Assembly (NCBI GenBank): GCA_900541965.1
Contig: UQLN01000001.1
Location: 62,001-126,000, forward strand
Length of the DNA: 64,000 nt
Direction: 5' to 3'
Origin: an uncultured Parabacteroides sp.
GTDB taxonomy: Bacteria > Bacteroidota > Bacteroidia > Bacteroidales > Tannerellaceae
A program made the translations under genes and the position numbers. Positions within the stretch are counted from its first letter, which is position 1. Each line of letters begins with the position of its first letter. The notes beneath the pieces were generated by a model, which saw only the letters and a program-made list of their open reading frames with translations, was not told the DNA's origin and ran no database searches. Below are positions 1 through 9,349 of the stretch, in pieces.

Positions 1-552
1 TGCGGGAGAATACTGTCCATAAAATGAAGACAACTGGTTCAAGGAGTCGACAATCATCCCCCCTTCGAAATAGTAACCGATATCCGGTATTCTCTCGTAG
101 TTCAGGCTATCGGTAAAAAGCGTAACCTGTCCATTCTCCATACGGACATTTTCACGCAAATAAGCAATCTGGGTATTTCCGTCATAGAAAAGGTAATTCC
201 CGTATACAAACAAAGTATCCCCTTGTTCCATACGCACGTTACTAAATGCCTCCAATGAGTTTTGTTGCTCGAAAAAGTAAGCACTGTCGCAATACATATA
301 GGAACTGTCATGTCGGAAACAAACATCTCCAACCAAAACTTGGGCATCCGGATTAACTGCTTTATCAAATGATAAAGTATTTGTATGCTCAAGAAAAATC
401 TTTGTTTTCTTAACAGTTTTACTGGTATCCTGCTTAATAGTATCTTGAGGCACACCCATTCCAGGAGTACCCGAAACTTGAGTCTGGGCAAACACACAGA
501 CTAACAAGCAGAAAAATAGGGTTGTAAAAACAAATTTATTTGAAGTCCTCAT
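1..552 (-). CDS. OstA/LptA-like envelope protein, N-terminal part (cut by window edge)
   Basis: The reading frame starts with ATG at 552 on the minus strand and runs open to the window edge, giving about 184 residues. It begins with a signal peptide (MRTSNKFVFTTLFFCLLVCVFA, cleaved near Ala-Gln). The remainder has short beta-rich repeats of the type 'GDVCFRHDSSYMYCDSAYFF' and 'LRENVRMENGQVTLFTDSLN', which is the pattern of the OstA/LptA fold involved in LPS transport or assembly. The ATG overlaps the stop of the upstream surA-like gene as ATGA, so translation is probably coupled. The C-terminal part is outside the window. Family assignment is from pattern recognition. Confidence 0.75.
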   Translation of the reverse strand, partial: MRTSNKFVFTTLFFCLLVCVFAQTQVSGTPGMGVPQDTIKQDTSKTVKKTKIFLEHTNTLSFDKAVNPDAQVLVGDVCFRHDSSYMYCDSAYFFEQQNSLEAFSNVRMEQGDTLFVYGNYLFYDGNTQIAYLRENVRMENGQVTLFTDSLNYERIPDIGYYFEGGMIVDSLNQLSSFYGQYSPA

Positions 553-1910
553 TCTTTAATCCAACCTGGATACTTAAAATCACAGTTACGCCAACCGTCA
601 CTTATACGCACATAAGTTGACTTTTGCTTTTTAATAATCCAGTTTTTCAATAATTCTTCACGTTTTTTAGCTTCAACGATTGTCTTCAATGCCTGATAAT
701 CATCTGCTAAATTTGCTTTATGATGTTCTACACGACTTTTCAGTTTAACAATGGCAACCACATCTTTCTGTTTATCAGTAATCATGGTAAAAGGTTTGGA
801 TATATCACCCACTTCCATATTATCGACAATCTTACCTATTTCCTGAGGCAATTCCGCCATCTCGAATTTAGGTGTACCATTATTATTCCCTTCTGATTTC
901 AGATTTACCATCAACCCTTTATTATTACGGGTATCCTTATCTGAAGACAGAAATGTAGCAGCTTCCTCAAAAGTAAACTTCTTATCCTGCAAATCATTAT
1001 ATAAAGAGTCCATACGAGCCGTAGTAGCTGTCAGTTCTTTTTCCGAAACTTTCGGTTTCAATAAAATATGACGGCAATTGATACGGTCGCCACGCTTTTC
1101 TATTAACTGGATAATATGATAGCCGTACTCTGTCTGTACAATTTGGGATACCTTTTTCGGATCGTTCAGGTTAAAAGCTACATTGGCAAATTCAGGAGCC
1201 AGCAAACCCTTACCTGTAAAACCTAACTCACCACCTTTCATTGCAGAACCCGGGTCTTCCGAGTATAAGCGGGCAAGTGTGGAGAATTCATACTTACCTG
1301 TATTTACATCATCTGTAAATTGACGTAAGCGAGCTTTAATAGCATCGATTTCTTCCAGTGGAATTTTAGGTTCCATCGTGATGATCTGCACTTCCACAGT
1401 AGTAGGAATTGTTGGCAAACTATCTTTAGACAAGTTGTTATAATACCGGCGAACTTCGGAAGGCGTCAGTTTTATATCACCAACAAGCTCACGCTGCATA
1501 CGCTGTACAGTCTGCTGCTCACGGAACTTCTCTTTCTGTTCTTCCTTTATCTGAGATATTTTTTTATTAAAATACTCTTCCACTTTTTCTTTTGAACCAA
1601 TCTGGTTAATCGCCCAGTTTACCCACTGGTCTGCTTGCTGGATAACCTGGTTCTCATCCACTTCCACACTATCTAACTTTGCCTGGTTCAGATATAATTT
1701 CTGAATCGCCATTTCTTCCGGAATCACACAATACGGATCGCCATCAAAACGTTGACCTTCATTCTGCAAATACAACCGCTGGGATTCGACATCCGAACGC
1801 AAAATAGCATCATCTCCTACCACCCACACAATTTCATCTATCACATTCTCCTGTGCCATTACAGCGCAAGATAAACAGGTAAGAAAAAATACAGCTAAAA
1901 TCTTTTTCAT
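549..1910 (-). CDS. surA: SurA-like periplasmic peptidyl-prolyl isomerase/chaperone
   Basis: This 453-residue protein has a signal peptide ending in VMAQ, a SurA N-terminal segment (VIDEIVWVVGDDAILRSDVE) and two parvulin (PpiC) domains. The first is about residues 170-275 (VQIITM...FSTLARLYSEDPGS...GELGFTGKG...YGYHIIQLIEKRG). The second is about 280-395 and starts NCRHILLKP. The length and arrangement match SurA, which escorts outer-membrane proteins through the periplasm. Its stop overlaps the start of the OstA-like gene, and a second PPIase-like lipoprotein lies 26 bp upstream, so the three genes probably form an envelope-assembly operon. The ATG at 1910 is directly followed by the signal peptide. 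Confidence 0.88.
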   Translation of the reverse strand: MKKILAVFFLTCLSCAVMAQENVIDEIVWVVGDDAILRSDVESQRLYLQNEGQRFDGDPYCVIPEEMAIQKLYLNQAKLDSVEVDENQVIQQADQWVNWAINQIGSKEKVEEYFNKKISQIKEEQKEKFREQQTVQRMQRELVGDIKLTPSEVRRYYNNLSKDSLPTIPTTVEVQIITMEPKIPLEEIDAIKARLRQFTDDVNTGKYEFSTLARLYSEDPGSAMKGGELGFTGKGLLAPEFANVAFNLNDPKKVSQIVQTEYGYHIIQLIEKRGDRINCRHILLKPKVSEKELTATTARMDSLYNDLQDKKFTFEEAATFLSSDKDTRNNKGLMVNLKSEGNNNGTPKFEMAELPQEIGKIVDNMEVGDISKPFTMITDKQKDVVAIVKLKSRVEHHKANLADDYQALKTIVEAKKREELLKNWIIKKQKSTYVRISDGWRNCDFKYPGWIKE

Positions 1911-1936
1911 ATATATATCATTCTATTATTTACAAT

Positions 1937-2791
1937 TTATGGCTCTGTATAAAACTGTACATCACCATCTTTCACAGCATCGTTATACAACTCATCTTCA
2001 AACTTTTTCAGGAATTCCACCTTACGCAAGTTTGTCAACATCTCTTCTATCTGCGGTCCGGCATACTCATAAGGAGCAATGCTTCCTACCGGCAAATATT
2101 CTTTTATATTCAATAAATAACAATAACTGCTATCTGCAGCCTCCACAAATTTGTGCGTTTTCAAAAACTCATTCGGATTGGCAACATGAACAGGTATATT
2201 ATCCATAATCTCGTCAAAGTCCACCCATTTATCATAAAAGTAATCATAAATGCTAGCGTTTTGCACACTGTACTTTTCTATTTTCTCCAGTGACGCTTCC
2301 GAGGTCGACCGATACCAGTCCTTTACATTTGAAAGTCCCGGAGCATCTGCCGGAATTTTCAGGAACAAACCTTTTATCAGAGCTTTGTCAAGAACAAACT
2401 TTTTCTGATTTTCATCGTAATATTTATGTTTGTCACTTTCCCTCAGACTTGCCGATAGTTTCTCCCGTACCAAACGTTCCTGATATCGGTAACGGAGTAA
2501 TGAACGACGATAGTCTTCTACCAACTTATCGACATCCTCTTTTTCAGTTCCAAGATTGCGCAGTGCCACATCATAAACCAAAGCATCCTTTATCCATTTC
2601 TTCATAATATTTTCCGCAAACAGTAAACTGTCCGCTGAAGAAACCGTACGTGGTATCTGGCCTACAACATCAGAACGCTTAAGGACACGATCCTTCACTC
2701 TTACCAATGCATCCGAATCTTCTACCGGCTGCGTATTCTTACAAGAACACAGCAAAGATACAAATGCTATAAAAATGAAGCAATATCTCAT
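1937..2791 (-). CDS. PPIase-like lipoprotein (SurA N-terminal-like)
   Basis: This is a 284-residue protein with a lipoprotein signal (LLCSC, Cys about residue 17). It resembles the N-terminal chaperone part of SurA/PpiC proteins (ALVRVKDRVLKRSDVVGQIP, then a long helical segment), and the C-terminal half resembles a degenerate parvulin region (KALIKGLFLKIP). I see no clear parvulin active-site pattern, so catalytic activity is doubtful and a holdase-type role at the outer or inner membrane surface is more likely. It is 26 bp upstream of the SurA-like gene on the same strand, which supports an outer-membrane-protein assembly role. Confidence 0.65.
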   Translation of the reverse strand: MRYCFIFIAFVSLLCSCKNTQPVEDSDALVRVKDRVLKRSDVVGQIPRTVSSADSLLFAENIMKKWIKDALVYDVALRNLGTEKEDVDKLVEDYRRSLLRYRYQERLVREKLSASLRESDKHKYYDENQKKFVLDKALIKGLFLKIPADAPGLSNVKDWYRSTSEASLEKIEKYSVQNASIYDYFYDKWVDFDEIMDNIPVHVANPNEFLKTHKFVEAADSSYCYLLNIKEYLPVGSIAPYEYAGPQIEEMLTNLRKVEFLKKFEDELYNDAVKDGDVQFYTEP

Positions 2792-2885
2792 AACTATCTC
2801 TTAACTATTTCTTTATTTTTTCTCCCTTTAATAAGGTCTGATTCTTCATAATATCGTTACTACATGAAAATCAGATTACAAAAAT

Positions 2886-2948
2886 AACACTAATCTAACG
2901 GATACCTAACTAAAAAAGTATGAGTACCTATTAAATTAGTGTTTTTTA
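2886..2948 (-). terminator. Terminator after the recQ operon
   Basis: AACACTAAT at 2886-2894 pairs with ATTAGTGTT at 2935-2943. On the minus strand the stem is followed by a T-rich run. It lies just beyond the recQ stop and before the PPIase genes. The 40-nt loop is long but contains a further small GGTAC/GTACC pairing. Confidence 0.5.
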
Positions 2949-2984
2949 TAATTGGTTTGATTTACATTATCAATAGAGTTTATA

Positions 2985-5165
2985 TCAATTCGCCATTTCC
3001 GACAAAAATTTAATACGAACCAGACGTATTTCTTCTTCCGTATAATCTCCACCTAATTCCTCAATTGCATCATCCAGACCATCTGTTTCCGAATCCTTAA
3101 AGTATTCATAAATGTCTTCCACATGGTCTTCATCCATTACATCATTCAGAAAGTAATCAATATTGATACGGGTACCGGAATAGACAATGGCCTCGATTTC
3201 ATCCAACAGTTCATTGAATTCAAGTCCGTTCGTCATGGCAATTTCATCCAATGCCACCTTACGGTCTATTCTCTGTATGATGGACACCTTCAATTTGGAT
3301 TTATTTGCAACAGTACGTACACGAAGATCTTCCGGACGTTCTATTTCGTTCTCTTCTACATGTTTCTTTATTAATTCGACAAATTCTTTGCCATAACGTT
3401 TCGCTTTACCGGCTCCTACCCCTGGGATATTCTGCAATTCATCCAAAGTTACAGGATAAGTTGTTGCCATAGCCTCCAATGAGGGGTCTTGGAAAATAAC
3501 AAAAGGAGGAACTTCCAGACGTTTGGATAACTTCTTACGCAAATCCTTCATCATGGAATATAAAACTGGATCTACGGCACAAGTAGCACCTCCGCGAACC
3601 GGAGCTTCTTCTTCCTCTTCATCAAATTCGTTATCTTTGGTAATTTTAAACGAAACAGGCTTCTTAATAAAGTCTTTTCCTTTTGGCGTTATTTTCAACA
3701 GGCCATAATTCTCAATATCTTTAGCCAAATAACCTGCAATCAGAGCCTGGCGGATAACAGCATTCCATGTTTTTTCATCTTCATCCTGCCCTGAACCAAA
3801 GATTTCCAGCTCGTTATGTTTATAAGACTGAATTTCGGAGGTTTCATTACCCACCAACATGTTTACAATATATTCTGCTTTAAACTTTTCTTTCAATGTA
3901 CCGATAACTTCCAGTACTGCACTTAATAATTCTTTTGCTTCCACTTGCTTTTTGGGGTTCAAACAATTATCACAATTACCACAATTATCTTCCAGATATT
4001 CCTCTCCAAAATAATGCAACAACACTTTCCGGCGACATACAGAAGTTTCAGCATAAGCTGCAGTTTCCAACAACAACTGCTTACCTATCTCCTGTTCTGC
4101 TACAGGTTTCCCTTGCATAAACTTCTCCAACTTCTGCAAGTCCTTATAAGCATAAAAGGCAATACACTGGCCTTCACCGCCATCACGCCCGGAGCGTCCG
4201 GTTTCCTGGTAATATCCTTCAAGACTTTTCGGTATGTCGTAATGAATTACATAACGAACATCCGGTTTATCTATTCCCATACCAAATGCGATTGTTGCCA
4301 CAATCACATCCGCTTGTTCCATCAGAAACGCATCCTGATTGGCTGAACGCTGCTGGGAGTCCATACCTGCATGGTAAGGTAGTGCTTTTATTCCGTTTGC
4401 TTTCAAAATATCGGCAAACTCTTCCACTTTCTTACGACTCAGGCAATAAATAATTCCGGATTTTCCTTCGTTGGATTTAATATATTTAATTATCTCACGA
4501 TCTATGTTGGCACCTTTCGGGCGGATTTCATAATATAAATTAGAGCGGTTAAAAGAAGATTTAAAAACAGAGGCATCAATCATACCCAGGTTTTTCTGGA
4601 TATCATGTTGTACTTTCGGTGTTGCCGTTGCAGTCAAAGCCACCAAAGGACGCTTACCTATCTCGTTTATAATCGGACGGATACGACGGTATTCCGGACG
4701 AAAATCATGTCCCCACTCCGAAATACAGTGTGCTTCATCCACTGCATAAAACGAAATATTTACCTGACGAAGAAATTCTACATTTTCCTCCTTTGTCAAC
4801 GACTCGGGAGCAACATATAACAATTTCGTTTTTCCAGATAAAATATCATCCTTTACCTGATCTATTGCCGACTTATTCAGAGATGAATTTATAAAATGGG
4901 CTATTCCATCTTCCTCACTGAAGTTACGCATGGCATCCACCTGGTTTTTCATAAGTGCTATCAACGGGGAAATAACAATAGCCGTACCTTCCAGCATAAG
5001 AGAAGGCAACTGATAACATAAAGACTTCCCACCACCGGTCGGCATCAACACAAAGGTGTCTTTTCCTGCCAGCACATTTTCGATGATCGCCCTCTGAGTA
5101 CCTTTAAAGGTATCAAAACCAAAATACTTTTTGAGCTCCTCTGTTAAATGATCTTTTTTTGCCAT
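2985..5165 (-). CDS. recQ: ATP-dependent DNA helicase RecQ
   Basis: RecQ is a 3'-5' DNA helicase of recombinational repair. Visible motifs are Walker A (MPTGGGKSLCYQLP), motif II with DEAH (YAVDEAHCISEWGHDFRPEY), helicase C motifs (QETGRSGRDG), the RQC zinc site (CRRKVLLHYFGE then CGNCDNC) and an HRDC domain near residues 520-600 (PPFVIFQDPSLEAMA ... IPGVGAGKAKRYG). About 100 further C-terminal residues follow, ending in an acidic stretch. The longest frame starts with TTG at 5171; ATG at 5165 (MAKKDHLTEELKK) is the better start. It follows clpX by about 25 bp and probably shares its transcript. Confidence 0.96.
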   Translation of the reverse strand: MAKKDHLTEELKKYFGFDTFKGTQRAIIENVLAGKDTFVLMPTGGGKSLCYQLPSLMLEGTAIVISPLIALMKNQVDAMRNFSEEDGIAHFINSSLNKSAIDQVKDDILSGKTKLLYVAPESLTKEENVEFLRQVNISFYAVDEAHCISEWGHDFRPEYRRIRPIINEIGKRPLVALTATATPKVQHDIQKNLGMIDASVFKSSFNRSNLYYEIRPKGANIDREIIKYIKSNEGKSGIIYCLSRKKVEEFADILKANGIKALPYHAGMDSQQRSANQDAFLMEQADVIVATIAFGMGIDKPDVRYVIHYDIPKSLEGYYQETGRSGRDGGEGQCIAFYAYKDLQKLEKFMQGKPVAEQEIGKQLLLETAAYAETSVCRRKVLLHYFGEEYLEDNCGNCDNCLNPKKQVEAKELLSAVLEVIGTLKEKFKAEYIVNMLVGNETSEIQSYKHNELEIFGSGQDEDEKTWNAVIRQALIAGYLAKDIENYGLLKITPKGKDFIKKPVSFKITKDNEFDEEEEEAPVRGGATCAVDPVLYSMMKDLRKKLSKRLEVPPFVIFQDPSLEAMATTYPVTLDELQNIPGVGAGKAKRYGKEFVELIKKHVEENEIERPEDLRVRTVANKSKLKVSIIQRIDRKVALDEIAMTNGLEFNELLDEIEAIVYSGTRINIDYFLNDVMDEDHVEDIYEYFKDSETDGLDDAIEELGGDYTEEEIRLVRIKFLSEMAN

Positions 5166-5190
5166 ACTCAATTATATTTTTTACCGCCAA

Positions 5191-6420
5191 CTAAGCTACC
5201 TGTAAACGGTTTACATCCGATTTCTCAAACTTTTCCTTCGCATACTCCACTGTTATGTGAAGCGACTTTTCGTTTGCCGAAGGCATCGTATACATAGCAT
5301 CCATCATAATGGCTTCCACAATGGAACGTAAACCACGAGCCCCAAGCTTAAATTCAAGAGCTTTATCCACTATAAACTCATAAACAGCCTCATCAAATGT
5401 AAGTTTTATTTCATCCATTTCAAACAATTTGACGTATTGTTTGATAATTGAATTTTTTGGTTCCGTCAAAATACTACGCAATGTGGCCCTGTCCAATGGA
5501 TTCAGATAAGTCAGAATAGGCAGACGACCTATTATTTCCGGTATCAGTCCGAATGACTTCAGGTCTGTAGGCGTAATATATTTCAGTAAATTATTGCGGT
5601 CCACCTGAGCAGTTTCCGTTGTTGCCGTATATCCTACAACATGAGTATTTAAACGCTGGGCGATTTTCTTTTCTATTCCATCAAAAGCACCTCCGCATAT
5701 AAATAAAATGTTCTTCGTATCCACGGCTATCATTTTCTGTTCCGGATGCTTACGCCCACCCTGAGGTGGCACATTTACAATGGAACCTTCCAGCAACTTC
5801 AACAGCCCTTGCTGCACACCTTCCCCACTCACATCGCGAGTAATGGATGGGTTATCACTTTTACGGGCTATCTTATCGATTTCATCAATAAAGACAATAC
5901 CACGCTGAGCCGAGTCCACATCATAATCAGCCGCTTGCAGTAAACGGGTCAATATACTTTCAATATCCTCTCCCACATAACCGGCTTCAGTCAATACGGT
6001 AGCATCCACTATAGCAAACGGGACATGAAGTAATTTAGCAATCGTACGAGCCAGCAAAGTCTTGCCGGTACCCGTAGCTCCGACCATAATAATATTTGAC
6101 TTCTCGATCTCTACATCATCTGATGTTACCTTCTGGATCAAACGTTTATAATGATTATATACGGATACAGACAAATAGCGCTTTGCATCATCCTGCCCTA
6201 TCACATACTGATCCAGGAATTTCTTTATATCCTCGGGTTTAGGTAGCTGGTCACGACTTAAGCCGAAAGAGCTCTTCGCCCCGGGTTTTTGTTCTTTTAC
6301 AATTTCATACGCCTGCTGTGCACACTCATCACAAATAGCACCCGATATTCCGTTAATCAACATATTAACGTCCCGGCTACTACGCCCGCAGAACGTACAG
6401 GTATCCCCTGTTTTGGTCAT
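5191..6420 (-). CDS. clpX: ATP-dependent Clp protease ATP-binding subunit ClpX
   Basis: ClpX is the AAA+ unfoldase that feeds substrates to ClpP. The sequence has the N-terminal C4 zinc-binding domain (CTFCG, then CDEC, about residues 8-33), Walker A (GATGTGKT, about 114-121), Walker B (VFIDEIDKIA), the pore-type GYVGED segment and sensor 2 (GARGLR). The longest open frame begins with TTG at 6447, but the ATG at 6420 (MTKTGDTCTFCG) fits the family N-terminus. clpP is 53 bp upstream and recQ follows closely. The length of 409 residues is normal. Confidence 0.97.
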   Translation of the reverse strand: MTKTGDTCTFCGRSSRDVNMLINGISGAICDECAQQAYEIVKEQKPGAKSSFGLSRDQLPKPEDIKKFLDQYVIGQDDAKRYLSVSVYNHYKRLIQKVTSDDVEIEKSNIIMVGATGTGKTLLARTIAKLLHVPFAIVDATVLTEAGYVGEDIESILTRLLQAADYDVDSAQRGIVFIDEIDKIARKSDNPSITRDVSGEGVQQGLLKLLEGSIVNVPPQGGRKHPEQKMIAVDTKNILFICGGAFDGIEKKIAQRLNTHVVGYTATTETAQVDRNNLLKYITPTDLKSFGLIPEIIGRLPILTYLNPLDRATLRSILTEPKNSIIKQYVKLFEMDEIKLTFDEAVYEFIVDKALEFKLGARGLRSIVEAIMMDAMYTMPSANEKSLHITVEYAKEKFEKSDVNRLQVA

Positions 6421-6473
6421 TCCGTATTTGTTTTTTAAACAGGGCAAAGCAATGCTCTGCCCCTACATTAATA

Positions 6474-7139
6474 TTACTTATTACGAACAAGAACTTTATC
6501 TACCATACCATATGCCACAGCTTCTTCTGCAGTCATCCAGTAATCGCGGTCGCTATCCCGTTCCACTTCCTCATAGGGTTTTCCCGAGTGGGTAGATATA
6601 ATTGTGTACAACTCCTTCTTTACTTTCAGGATTTCCCGGGCTGTGATTTCAATATCGGAAGCCTGTCCCTGTACACCTCCCAGCGGCTGATGAATCATCA
6701 CGCGGGAATGGGGTAAAGCCATACGCTTTCCCTTTGTTCCTGCAACTAATAATACAGCAGCAAAAGAAGCAGCCATACCCGTACAAATCGTAGATACGTC
6801 ACTACTGATAAACTGCATCGTATCATAGATACCATAACCAGCATAAACAGAACCACCGGGTGAATTAATATAGATAGAAATATCTTTTCCCGGATCACTT
6901 GAATCCAGATATAGTAACTGTGCCTGAATTACATTTGCTGTATAATCATCAACCTGTGTACCTAAGAAAATAATACGGTCCATCATTAACCGTGAAAAAA
7001 CGTCCATCTGGGCTACATTCAATTGGCGTTCTTCAATAATCGTAGGAGAAATATAACTACTGGTAATGTTCATATAACTATCCAGAGCGTTACCATTCAT
7101 CCTTAAATGCTTTGTTGCATACTTTCTGAAATCTTCCAT
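6474..7139 (-). CDS. clpP: ATP-dependent Clp protease proteolytic subunit ClpP
   Basis: This is a serine peptidase of the ClpXP/ClpAP complex. The catalytic triad is visible: Ser125 (GMAAS), His150 (VMIHQP) and Asp199 (SDRDYW), with the same spacing as in E. coli ClpP (25 and 49 residues). The handle-region glycines (SPGGSVYAG) and the QGQASDIEI segment are intact. The 221-residue length is slightly longer than E. coli ClpP at the N-terminus, as is common in Bacteroidota. It lies between tig and clpX on one strand, the usual arrangement for this module. Confidence 0.97.
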   Translation of the reverse strand: MEDFRKYATKHLRMNGNALDSYMNITSSYISPTIIEERQLNVAQMDVFSRLMMDRIIFLGTQVDDYTANVIQAQLLYLDSSDPGKDISIYINSPGGSVYAGYGIYDTMQFISSDVSTICTGMAASFAAVLLVAGTKGKRMALPHSRVMIHQPLGGVQGQASDIEITAREILKVKKELYTIISTHSGKPYEEVERDSDRDYWMTAEEAVAYGMVDKVLVRNK

Positions 7140-7292
7140 AATCTTTAGTCTAAATTATTGCCGAAAAACCATAAAAAAAGGGATTCCTCTCAAGCTTATC
7201 GGAATAACAAAGTTATAAATAAATTTCTGAAAGAAACAACTTATTTGCTACCCTGTAAGATATTTTTTAGAGAGAAAGCCCCTTTTACGCAC

Positions 7293-7320
7293 AAAAAAGC
7301 AGCCTTAGAACTGCTTTTTC
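7293..7320 (-). terminator. Terminator between tig and clpP
   Basis: A perfect 9-bp stem (AAAAAGCAG / CTGCTTTTT) with an 8-nt loop follows the tig stop at 7331 on the minus strand. It is symmetric, with A and T runs on both sides. It could partially terminate tig transcripts and set the tig:clpPX ratio. Confidence 0.65.
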
Positions 7321-7330
7321 TGATATACGA

Positions 7331-8683
7331 TTATTCAAAAAGTTTATTAAACTCTTCGACTGTCATTGTTTTTGTATCCAGTTCAACCTGCCCTTTCAAC
7401 CATTCTGCCAATTTTTCTTCTACGGCACGGTCGATAATATTCTGCAAAGTCTGTTTGTTTTTCAACATATCTTTTGCATAATTGCTCAAAACATCCTCCG
7501 GAACAGAAAGCATTCCATACTGGGCAAACTGAGCCTTAGCCACACGTTTTGCAAAGTTTTCAATGTCTGCATCTTCCACTTTCAGATTATTTTCTTTTAC
7601 CAATGTTTCTTTAATCAGGTGATATTTCAAATCATTGATAATCTGAGGGTATTCTTCATCTATTTTTTCTTTGGTATTCTTTTCGTTAGCTACAAGCAAC
7701 CAACGTTTCAACAGATCTTCCGCAAAAGAAAGTTCACCTGCTTTTTCCACCAATAGATCGCGCGTATCTGTCAGGAATTTGAAATCACTCTGTGGAGTGA
7801 ACTGTTCCAGAATAGCTTCGCGGATTTTATTTTTAAATTCCTCTTCATTAGTTACAGCCCCTTCACCAAAGACTTTGTCAAACAGTTCCTGGTTTACTTC
7901 TGCACTCTTATGACGGGTAACTTCTTTAATTTCAAAGCTGAAATCGCCAGTAATACCGGCAACCGCACTTTTGTCTACTTTCAAAAATGAAGAAATCTCA
8001 GCTTCAGCTCCTTCGTAAGCTTTATTCGGATTAAATACAACTACAGCATTTTTCTTAGCGCCGATAAATTTAGCTTTTTCAGCCTCATCCTTGATGTACA
8101 TCGGCATTAATACGGCATCTTCTACAACAATACCACCTTCTTTCGGAGCACCGTTTTCAAGTTCTGCAACTGTACCTTTTATCAAATCTTTCTCTTCAAC
8201 GTCTTCTACTTCATCGTAAGCACCATAGTTTGCCTGATAAGACTCTATTTGCTTGCCTACCATTTCATCATCAATAACAACCTGATAATAAGGAACCTTA
8301 TCATTCTTAGACAATGCTATTTTGATTTCAGGAGCAAAAGCCACATCAAAACAGAATTCAAATTCATCCTGTGTATCAAAATTAATTTCTTTCTGTTCTG
8401 TTTCGTTAGGCAGAGGTTCGCCCAAAATATTCAGTTTGTTTTCACGGATATAGTTATACAGGTTTTCAGAAACCAGCTTATTGATTTCTTCAACCAATAC
8501 ATGTTTACCATACATCTTCTTTACCATACCCATCGGTACCATACCCTTACGGAAACCCGGTACATTTGCTTTCTGACGGAAGCTGCGCAGGCTCTTTTCC
8601 ACCTTTTCAGCATAATCAGCAGGTACTATTTCCAATTTCACAATGCCTTTGGTAGCATCAATGTTTTTAAGCGAAACGTTCAT
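7331..8683 (-). CDS. tig: Trigger factor (ribosome-associated chaperone/PPIase)
   Basis: This 450-residue protein has the trigger-factor ribosome-binding domain with the signature-like loop (FRQKANVPGFRKGMVPMGMVKKMYG, residues about 35-58), a divergent middle FKBP-like domain and a long helical C-terminal chaperone domain. The ribosome-binding loop corresponds to the GFRxGxxP motif of the family. The FKBP domain is weakly conserved, as in other Bacteroidota. It heads the tig-clpP-clpX-recQ cluster and is preceded by a near-ideal promoter at 8729-8760. Confidence 0.93.
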   Translation of the reverse strand: MNVSLKNIDATKGIVKLEIVPADYAEKVEKSLRSFRQKANVPGFRKGMVPMGMVKKMYGKHVLVEEINKLVSENLYNYIRENKLNILGEPLPNETEQKEINFDTQDEFEFCFDVAFAPEIKIALSKNDKVPYYQVVIDDEMVGKQIESYQANYGAYDEVEDVEEKDLIKGTVAELENGAPKEGGIVVEDAVLMPMYIKDEAEKAKFIGAKKNAVVVFNPNKAYEGAEAEISSFLKVDKSAVAGITGDFSFEIKEVTRHKSAEVNQELFDKVFGEGAVTNEEEFKNKIREAILEQFTPQSDFKFLTDTRDLLVEKAGELSFAEDLLKRWLLVANEKNTKEKIDEEYPQIINDLKYHLIKETLVKENNLKVEDADIENFAKRVAKAQFAQYGMLSVPEDVLSNYAKDMLKNKQTLQNIIDRAVEEKLAEWLKGQVELDTKTMTVEEFNKLFE

Positions 8684-8728
8684 TCTGAATGATTTATTTA
8701 ATTAATAGTCGTATCAAATTTTAGGGTG

Positions 8729-8760
8729 CAAAATTAGTTTTATTCTTTTAATATCGCAAA
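8729..8760 (-). promoter_or_regulatory. Promoter of tig (Bacteroidota primary sigma type)
   Basis: On the minus strand TTTG (plus 8757-8760), a 20-bp spacer and TAATTTTG (plus 8729-8736) match the Bacteroidota -33/-7 consensus TTTG-N19-21-TAnnTTTG exactly. The expected start near 8722 leaves a leader of about 38 nt before the tig ATG. Confidence 0.75.
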
Positions 8761-8826
8761 TTGTTTGCATAAATTGTTATAAGCCGCATAAAATTAGAGA
8801 GTCGTATATTTTTTTGAGGCTAAATT

Positions 8827-8857
8827 ATTGTTTTTCTAAAATAAATGTATTCCTTTG
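8827..8857 (+). promoter_or_regulatory. Probable promoter of the RRM gene
   Basis: ATTG at 8827-8830, a 19-bp spacer and TTCCTTTG at 8850-8857 match the Bacteroidota consensus with one mismatch in each box. A start near 8864 would give a leader of about 145 nt, AT-rich and without an obvious hairpin, before the RRM ATG. The rest of the 327-bp gap 8684-9010 holds the divergent tig promoter and nothing else I recognise. Confidence 0.4.
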
Positions 8858-9010
8858 TGGTGTAAAAAGGTACAGGCCTTGGACGTACATAACATTGTTT
8901 TTACTTCTTCATTTACTTGTTACTTGTCGAATTATCACTCACTGTTACGAATTCCGGTTTTTTACTTTTTTCTCATTAGTAACAATTTATTTTTTTTAAT
9001 TTTCTATTTT

Positions 9011-9253
9011 ATGAACATTTATGTTGGAAACCTGAACTATCGTGTTCGGGAAGATGATTTGAAACAAGTTATGGAAGAATACGGAACCGTTGAATCCGTT
9101 AAAATCATCAAAGATCGTGAAACCGGCAAATCTAAAGGCTTTGCTTTCGTTGAAATGTCTAACGATGCTGCTGCTCAAAAAGCCATCGAAGAATTGAACG
9201 AAGCTGAATTTGAAGGCCGCCAGATGGTAGTAAAAGAAGCTCGCCCAAGATAA
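9011..9253 (+). CDS. Small RRM-type RNA-binding protein
   Basis: This 80-residue protein is a single RNA-recognition motif. RNP2 is IYVGNL (residues 3-8) and RNP1 is KGFAFVEM (about 43-50). A longer open frame exists upstream, but the ATG at 9011 (MNIYVGNLNYRVRE) gives the compact form seen in bacterial glycine-poor RRM proteins. Such proteins bind single-stranded RNA and in Bacteroidota are thought to be global post-transcriptional regulators. It is monocistronic, with its own leader and terminator. Confidence 0.93.
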   Translation: MNIYVGNLNYRVREDDLKQVMEEYGTVESVKIIKDRETGKSKGFAFVEMSNDAAAQKAIEELNEAEFEGRQMVVKEARPR

Positions 9254-9274
9254 TTTTACGCCAATAAAGAAATG

Positions 9275-9320
9275 AAAACACCCTCACACGCCTTCAGGCA
9301 AATATGAGGGTGTTTTATTT
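9275..9320 (+). terminator. Terminator of the RRM gene
   Basis: AAAACACCCTCA (9275-9286) pairs perfectly with TGAGGGTGTTTT (9305-9316), with an inner GCC/GGC pair and a T-rich tail. The A run on the other side means it may also terminate the converging histidine-kinase transcript, which ends at 9350. Confidence 0.85.
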
Positions 9321-9349
9321 TTGCACATAGAAAGAAGATTCTAAGATAT

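Noticed and set aside
102..497. 131-residue minus-strand open frame
   Set aside because: It is another frame of the truncated OstA-like gene (1-552), which has a signal peptide and a coupled start; this frame has no recognisable features.
2792..2984. An expected guaB or other gene between recQ and the PPIase genes
   Set aside because: The gap is only 193 bp and contains just a terminator; nothing coding is present.
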